Virus record (IMG/VR): IMGVR_UViG_3300022752_000443
Span: 1 to 21,836 of that record
DNA length: 21,836 nucleotides
Direction: 5' to 3' (one strand)
Source: a virus
Both the position numbers and the translations under genes were made by a program. Below are positions 18,673-21,836 of the stretch, piece after piece; within the stretch, counting starts at the first letter, position 1, and every line of letters starts with the position of its first letter. Under the pieces are notes generated by a model that had not been told where the DNA came from, searched no databases, and worked only from the letters and a program-made list of their open reading frames with translations.

Positions 18673-18746
18673 GGGCCATTATATCAGTTAGTTAGATAGC
18701 CACTCTGATAAAGTGGAGGTCCCCCGGGCAGGACGGGGATGGCCCA
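18673..18746 (+). tRNA. tRNA-Ile(GAU) with non-canonical T-loop
   Basis: Acceptor GGGCCAT/ATGGCCC, anticodon stem CCACT/AGTGG with loop CTGATAA (GAU). The T-stem CCCCG/CGGGG is perfect but the loop is GGCAGGA. The D-loop is AGTTAGTTA (A18 where GG is usual). CCA not encoded. Confidence 0.8.
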
Positions 18747-18753
18747 CAAAGTT

Positions 18754-18790
18754 GTGTAAAGTAGATAGACAAGGTGGTATATTGGGGAAC
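18754..18790 (+). promoter_or_regulatory. Leaderless-class promoter
   Basis: Box GTGTAAAGT, 24-base spacing, TATATT, seven bases, ATG at 18791. Confidence 0.8.
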
Positions 18791-18988
18791 ATGGAAAAGA
18801 AGAAGAAGCGAGTAATCACAGGAGATTTTGTCACCCGCGATGGATTTGAAGGATCGTGGATGATCACGAAGATTGCCAAGAACTATGAGCTCGACGTCAT
18901 TCAGGCTCGTATTTGTAAGGTGGGTGATCCTAAAGTCTTCGATTTTGTTGATCCAGACACTCTTACGGTAATTGAAAAAAAGTTTTGA
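18791..18988 (+). CDS. Unknown 65-aa basic protein
   Basis: Begins MEKKKKRVITGDFVTRDGFE and is mostly beta-strands (GSWMITKIAKNYELDVIQAR), ending with an acidic then basic stretch. Composition suggests a small barrel with a basic N-terminal tail. The start at 18791 is set by the promoter; the open frame runs 26 codons further upstream into tRNA-Ile, which I exclude. Function unknown. Confidence 0.75.
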   Translation: MEKKKKRVITGDFVTRDGFEGSWMITKIAKNYELDVIQARICKVGDPKVFDFVDPDTLTVIEKKF

Positions 18989-19008
18989 AATATTGTTAGG
19001 AAAACAAT

Positions 19009-19245
19009 ATGCCTATTTTGTGGATTATTTTTGTTGTCTGCATGATAGTGTTTTATCCTAAGGTATTAGTTTATGGATGCACTGCACCTCTTGCAGGATT
19101 ATTTTTTGGAATAGGTTTTTGGATTTTGGGTGCGGCTTTTAATTGGCCATGGGCTAGTTTTAGTCGATCCTCTTTAGGATGGCATATCATCTGCGCAATG
19201 GTAATTTCTTTTATCCATGCATCAAGACGAGCATCAGAGGATTGA
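19009..19245 (+). CDS. Small multi-helix membrane protein
   Basis: Begins MPILWIIFVVCMIVFYPKVL and is hydrophobic almost throughout: about three membrane segments (residues 3-22, 27-46 and 56-72), a short loop (NWPWASFSRSS) and a charged tail (HASRRASED). AGGA is seven bases before the ATG; a TAGGAA at six bases could also serve as -10. It could be a holin-like or exclusion membrane protein, but there is no lysis context to support that. Confidence 0.65.
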   Translation: MPILWIIFVVCMIVFYPKVLVYGCTAPLAGLFFGIGFWILGAAFNWPWASFSRSSLGWHIICAMVISFIHASRRASED

Positions 19246-19249
19246 CAGT

Positions 19250-19414
19250 TTATCTTTCAATTCCTAGAAGATATCTTAAGGCTTTTAATAACCTGTTTGT
19301 GTTATCGATTTCTTTCTTTTTCCCTTTATCTTCTTGAATTGAAGCAAGTTGGGATAAGAAACTAAGAAAGGTTATCCCGGCTTTTAGAGATGCTGTTTTT
19401 TTATTTCTTGGCAT
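19250..19414 (-). CDS. Unknown 54-aa basic protein
   Basis: From MPRNKKTASLKAGITFLSFL it is a basic N-terminus, a hydrophobic helix, a Lys-rich loop (EDKGKKKEID) and a second helix (RLLKALRYLLGIER). It is leftward, opposite to its neighbours, and convergent with the membrane gene. The start at 19414 is supported by TATATT six bases upstream; a box-like TAAAACTTT appears near the expected -35 distance. Function unknown. Confidence 0.6.
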   Translation of the reverse strand: MPRNKKTASLKAGITFLSFLSQLASIQEDKGKKKEIDNTNRLLKALRYLLGIER

Positions 19415-19503
19415 AATATCAATATATTGCACGATGAAAAAAAGTTTTAGAAAATAACCGATTGTTTGTAGGTTCGATTTGTCGGAGCCCAATAGTTATT
19501 TAC

Positions 19504-20175
19504 ATGAAACAATGCGAATACTGCGGTTCTGACAATGATGGCTCTTATGGTTCTGGAAGATTTTGTTCTAAGGGATGTTCGAGAGGTTTTTCTACAAAGT
19601 CTAAAAGAAAAGAGATTAACGAAAAAGTTAGTAAGACGTTAACACTTGACCCATACGAAAAAACCTGTAAACAATGTGAAAAGAAATTTTCTACAAAAAA
19701 GAAGCATAAAAAGTTTTGCTCACATCAATGTGCTATCAATCATCAGCATTCCGATCCAACTGTTCTAGAAAAATGGAGAGTTTCTAGATTAAAAGAAATC
19801 GAAAAGGGAAACATCGGATACGGCATAAAAACGTCGTATGAAGGAATTCGATGCGACTCTGCTTTAGAGTATGCCTTTTTGAAATGGTACCTCGAACAAC
19901 ATCCAAATTCGAAAATTGAAAGATTCAAGGGTTATCTTGAGGGGGAAGGTATTAAGTACCAACCTGATTTCATTATTGACGGGAAGATTATCGTTGAAGT
20001 AAAATACACTTCTCCTTACGTTGGTGATAAGCTTTCTGATAAATGGAAAACTTATATTTCTACGCAAGAAGCAAAAAAGAAACTTTTATCCAAACATGAA
20101 CATCTCTGGATTACCGAAAAGGATATCGGACGCAAGTTCTATAGAAAGTGTTTGGATGAAATAAAAAAGCTCTAG
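19504..20175 (+). CDS. Homing-type endonuclease: zinc fingers plus PD-(D/E)XK
   Basis: A 223-residue protein. Two Cys clusters (CEYC...CSKGC at 4-25 and CKQC...CSHQC at 55-76) form zinc fingers of the same kind as in the nuclease at 16145. The C-terminal nuclease has SALEYAF (E122), YQPDF (P154-D155) and VEVKY (E165-x-K167), a PD-(D/E)XK core. The start at 19504 follows ATAGTT by six bases, matching the other nuclease's start context; the longer upstream frame lies in tRNA-like debris. AT-rich, with AT-rich codons. It sits between the tRNA-Ile region and tRNA-Lys. Confidence 0.85.
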   Translation: MKQCEYCGSDNDGSYGSGRFCSKGCSRGFSTKSKRKEINEKVSKTLTLDPYEKTCKQCEKKFSTKKKHKKFCSHQCAINHQHSDPTVLEKWRVSRLKEIEKGNIGYGIKTSYEGIRCDSALEYAFLKWYLEQHPNSKIERFKGYLEGEGIKYQPDFIIDGKIIVEVKYTSPYVGDKLSDKWKTYISTQEAKKKLLSKHEHLWITEKDIGRKFYRKCLDEIKKL

Positions 20176-20178
20176 AGC

Positions 20179-20208
20179 GTGTAAAGTCTTAACTTAGTAT
20201 GATATATT
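20179..20208 (+). promoter_or_regulatory. GTGYAAAGT-class promoter driving tRNA-Lys
   Basis: Box GTGTAAAGT, 24-base spacing, TATATT (20203-20208). Predicted start near 20215, six bases before the tRNA 5' end. Shows the promoter class also serves RNA genes. Confidence 0.8.
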
Positions 20209-20220
20209 AACAATATCAAT

Positions 20221-20292
20221 GGGTTGCAAGCATTAGTGGTGATGCAGTAGGCTTTTAACCTTCTGAACTGTGTTCGACTCACAGGCGACCCA
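20221..20292 (+). tRNA. tRNA-Lys(UUU)
   Basis: Acceptor GGGTTGC/GCGACCC, anticodon loop CTTTTAA (UUU), T-arm CTGTG-TTCGACT-CACAG, D-loop with GG. CCA not encoded. Confidence 0.93.
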
Positions 20293-20322
20293 CAAATTCA
20301 ACATCGAATTAAGGAGATCAAC

Positions 20323-20655
20323 ATGCGAGACTGTGTTTCTTGTGGTGGTTCTTTCGACTCAAATTCGCTAGCGAAGCGGCTCGCCGGCGGACGGATCAAC
20401 ACGTGCCCTGACTGTTCTGAGGAACCCGCTGTCAGGTATCTGGGTCTGTCCGCCGGCGACGGGAAGCAGGCTGGTGTTACCATCCTCAAGTTTGATTCGC
20501 ATGAGGACCGTGAGGAGTATCGCCAGGCATTTTGGGTCAATAGTGGAATGATGGTTGGAAAAAGTTGTCAGCTGGGGTATCAGAAGCGGACCCCGAACGT
20601 CAAGTTCAAAACGGTGACGCAGTCCGCGGCCACGAACCATAAGGGTCGTATGTGA
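20323..20655 (+). CDS. 110-aa zinc-ribbon protein
   Basis: Begins MRDCVSCGGSFDSNSLAKRL, with CVSC (4-7) and CPDC (28-31) forming a zinc ribbon, followed by a beta-rich, Gly-containing middle (AVRYLGLSAGDGKQAGVTIL) and a polar C-terminus. A strong ribosome site, AAGGAG, lies before the ATG. It is probably on the tRNA-Lys transcript, since no other promoter is visible between. The GC content is higher than that of the genes on both sides. Function unknown. Confidence 0.75.
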   Translation: MRDCVSCGGSFDSNSLAKRLAGGRINTCPDCSEEPAVRYLGLSAGDGKQAGVTILKFDSHEDREEYRQAFWVNSGMMVGKSCQLGYQKRTPNVKFKTVTQSAATNHKGRM

Positions 20656-20873
20656 GATTCAAAAAGGGCGAATTGCTCATGACAAAAGAGCATTACTTTG
20701 GAACGACCGTGTGGGACGAAGATCTCAATAATGCAGTTGATTCAATCAATGGTCGAGGTTTTGTCATCGTCATTTCATGCGAAAATGACAGTGGATGGAC
20801 TCAGGTTGCAACGCAAAACGGCATCATAGGTTTTGTACATAGAAATAATTTGAATCGTATTGCTCAACGGTAA
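20652..20873 (+). CDS. Small SH3-like protein, 73 aa
   Basis: The GTG at 20652 overlaps the upstream stop (GTGA) and has AAGGG six bases before it; an in-frame ATG at 20679 gives a 64-residue alternative. The C-terminal half (GFVIVISCENDSGWTQVATQ then NGIIGFVHRNNL) has the pattern of a bacterial SH3 domain, in which the GxxGxV strand follows a Trp. This is a resemblance only. Second gene of the operon with the zinc ribbon. Confidence 0.65.
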   Translation: MRFKKGELLMTKEHYFGTTVWDEDLNNAVDSINGRGFVIVISCENDSGWTQVATQNGIIGFVHRNNLNRIAQR

Positions 20874-20881
20874 AAAGAACA

Positions 20882-21028
20882 ATGGACATGATAGAAAATT
20901 ACGAGAACGTATTATCTCAACTTCAAGACATCATATATCTTTTGAGGATCCAAAATCGTAATGAAGAAGCGAAAGAACTTCAAGAAGTGATGAAGACCAT
21001 AAGAGAAATTTATGAAAGTTATTCTTGA
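20882..21028 (+). CDS. 48-aa coiled-coil-like protein
   Basis: [20 protein letters not shown] continuing [20 protein letters not shown] to the end. Heptad-like hydrophobic spacing indicates a short coiled coil. The ATG follows the previous stop by eight bases, with only a weak AAAAGAA site. It is convergent with the collagen-like gene, the two stops overlapping by ten bases. Too short for the longer open-frame lists, but composition and spacing fit a real gene. Confidence 0.6.
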   Translation: MDMIENYENVLSQLQDIIYLLRIQNRNEEAKELQEVMKTIREIYESYS

Positions 21029-21513
21029 GGTAATTTAAGAGATTTATTTGCCCATTTAGCTATTAGTTCTCGATCTGCAGGTCCCCCGCTGTCTCCTTTA
21101 AGTCCTGGAGGACCTTGTAGCCCAGGGATACCCTGGGGACCTTGCGGTCCTATTTCTCCTTTTGTTCCAGGATCTCCTTTTATACCAACCGGTCCTGGTT
21201 GGCCTTGCGGTCCTATTTCTCCTTTTGTTCCAGGATCGCCTTTATCTCCTTTATTCCCTTTGTTACCCTTTGGTCCTTCATATCCTTGTGGGCCTTGTGG
21301 TCCTATTTCTCCTTTCGGCCCAATTTCTCCCTTAAGTCCTTGAGGTCCTTGTATCCCCTGCACCCCAGGAATTCCTTGAGGTCCTTGTTCACCTTTTATT
21401 CCTGGGATTCCTTGTGGTCCTGGGATTCTTTTTAATTTGTTCAATAGATTTAATGAATAAATTGATAACGCTATTGCATTGATCGACATGAATAGAGAGA
21501 CGTACACTAACAT
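21019..21513 (-). CDS. Membrane-anchored collagen-like protein
   Basis: A 164-residue protein. Residues 1-26 ([20 protein letters not shown]) are one hydrophobic segment, a membrane anchor or signal-anchor. From G32 to P145 there are 38 uninterrupted Gly-X-Y triplets, rich in GPQ, GIP, GEI and GDK, then a short charged tail ([18 protein letters not shown]). Such triplets form trimeric collagen-like stalks. Phage collagen-like proteins are usually tail fibres without a membrane anchor, so this layout is unusual. The coding DNA holds a 35-bp repeat at 21140 and 21203. The promoter is uncertain; TACAAT lies seven bases before the ATG. Confidence 0.85.
   Translation of the reverse strand: MLVYVSLFMSINAIALSIYSLNLLNKLKRIPGPQGIPGIKGEQGPQGIPGVQGIQGPQGLKGEIGPKGEIGPQGPQGYEGPKGNKGNKGDKGDPGTKGEIGPQGQPGPVGIKGDPGTKGEIGPQGPQGIPGLQGPPGLKGDSGGPADRELIAKWANKSLKLPQE
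21140..21174 (+). repeat. 35-bp tandem-type repeat in collagen gene, copy 1
   Basis: Identical to 21203-21237; 63-bp period (21 residues) encoding the [13 protein letters not shown] block. A sign of triplet expansion by slippage or recombination. Confidence 0.85.
21203..21237 (+). repeat. 35-bp tandem-type repeat in collagen gene, copy 2
   Basis: Second exact copy of the repeat at 21140-21174. Confidence 0.85.
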
Positions 21514-21622
21514 AGTGAAGATTGTATAATACTTCTTAAGTTTTGTCCAGAAAAGTCGACTTTTATTTTTCTTCTTTATAGTTCTCTTCAGAATTTTTTA
21601 TTAAGTTCGCATACATATTTGT

Positions 21623-21836
21623 ATGTCGTCGAAGAGTACGAAAAGTGCGCCGAAGATTAGTTACGAAGAATTAGCGTTAGCGTGGTATGCGATATTTGAT
21701 TCGTTGGAGCACGTTGAGAATGCAGATCTTCGAGCTAACATGACTTCTAAAGCTTTTACTGAGTTGCTTCCTCAGGTGGGGTGGACATTACCTGAATGGC
21801 ATTCTGCTGTTGATCGCGAATTGCAGAAAAAGAAGA
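21623..21836 (+). CDS. Unknown protein, 3' end outside window
   Basis: Begins MSSKSTKSAPKISYEELALA and continues as a helical, acidic-then-aromatic sequence (WYAIFDSLEHVENADLRANM, TELLPQVGWTLPEWHSAVDR) to the window edge without a stop (71 codons). No motif recognised. No ribosome site is visible; ATACAT lies six bases upstream of the ATG, so it may be leaderless, but no GTGYAAAGT box is clear. Divergent from the collagen-like gene. Confidence 0.7.
   Translation, partial: MSSKSTKSAPKISYEELALAWYAIFDSLEHVENADLRANMTSKAFTELLPQVGWTLPEWHSAVDRELQKKK

Overview
The window looks like part of a large tailed double-stranded DNA phage of an actinobacterium, perhaps a Streptomyces phage with many tRNA genes. 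This is an inference, not a database match. The reasons are: very dense small genes; about fifteen tRNA genes; four free-standing nuclease genes among the tRNAs; many leaderless genes, which are common in Actinobacteria; a phage-type set of accessory enzymes; and no cellular housekeeping operon.

Region 1 (1-11,451, all leftward) is a bank of small genes. Most carry their own promoter of one rigid design: a GTGYAAAGT box, exactly 24 bases from its first base to a TANNNT -10 hexamer, then six bases, then the ATG. Transcription should therefore start on the ATG itself. About 23 copies occur on both strands. Genes 2-13 are almost all one promoter, one gene. Further in come an Smr-domain protein, a block of tRNAs (Asn, Arg, Leu, Leu) invaded by a zinc-finger/NUMOD3/Vsr-like nuclease, a J-domain-like protein, a zinc metallopeptidase and a MoxR-type AAA+ ATPase. 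Downstream operon genes use ordinary ribosome binding sites instead.

Region 2 (11,452-14,029, rightward) starts at a divergent pair of the same promoters. It carries a two-AT-hook protein, two small genes and a 488-residue HExxH plus VWA protein, the expected partner of the MoxR ATPase.

Region 3 (14,030-15,000) has no convincing gene. The + strand switches abruptly from very C-rich to very G-rich. Two 28-bp direct repeats and two opposed terminators lie on the C-rich side or at the switch. It is the best candidate here for a replication origin or other replication/transcription boundary.

Region 4 (15,001-21,836, mostly rightward) starts with an ammonia-dependent NAD synthetase gene. A tRNA array follows (Gly, Ser, Gln, Glu, Thr, Tyr, Ala, Asp, Ile, Lys), interrupted by two zinc-finger PD-(D/E)XK nucleases and an HNH nuclease. 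Three tRNAs (Gly, Ile, Ala) have intact stems but T-loops lacking the TTC signature, with matching D-loop changes. The right end holds small genes, a membrane-anchored collagen-like protein and the start of a further gene.

The likely logic is a host-takeover and accessory region: independently transcribed small proteins, a chaperone-like MoxR/VWA pair, NAD supply and translation support, with homing-type nucleases as passengers. Family assignments come from motifs read by eye. Genes called unknown are ones I do not recognise.
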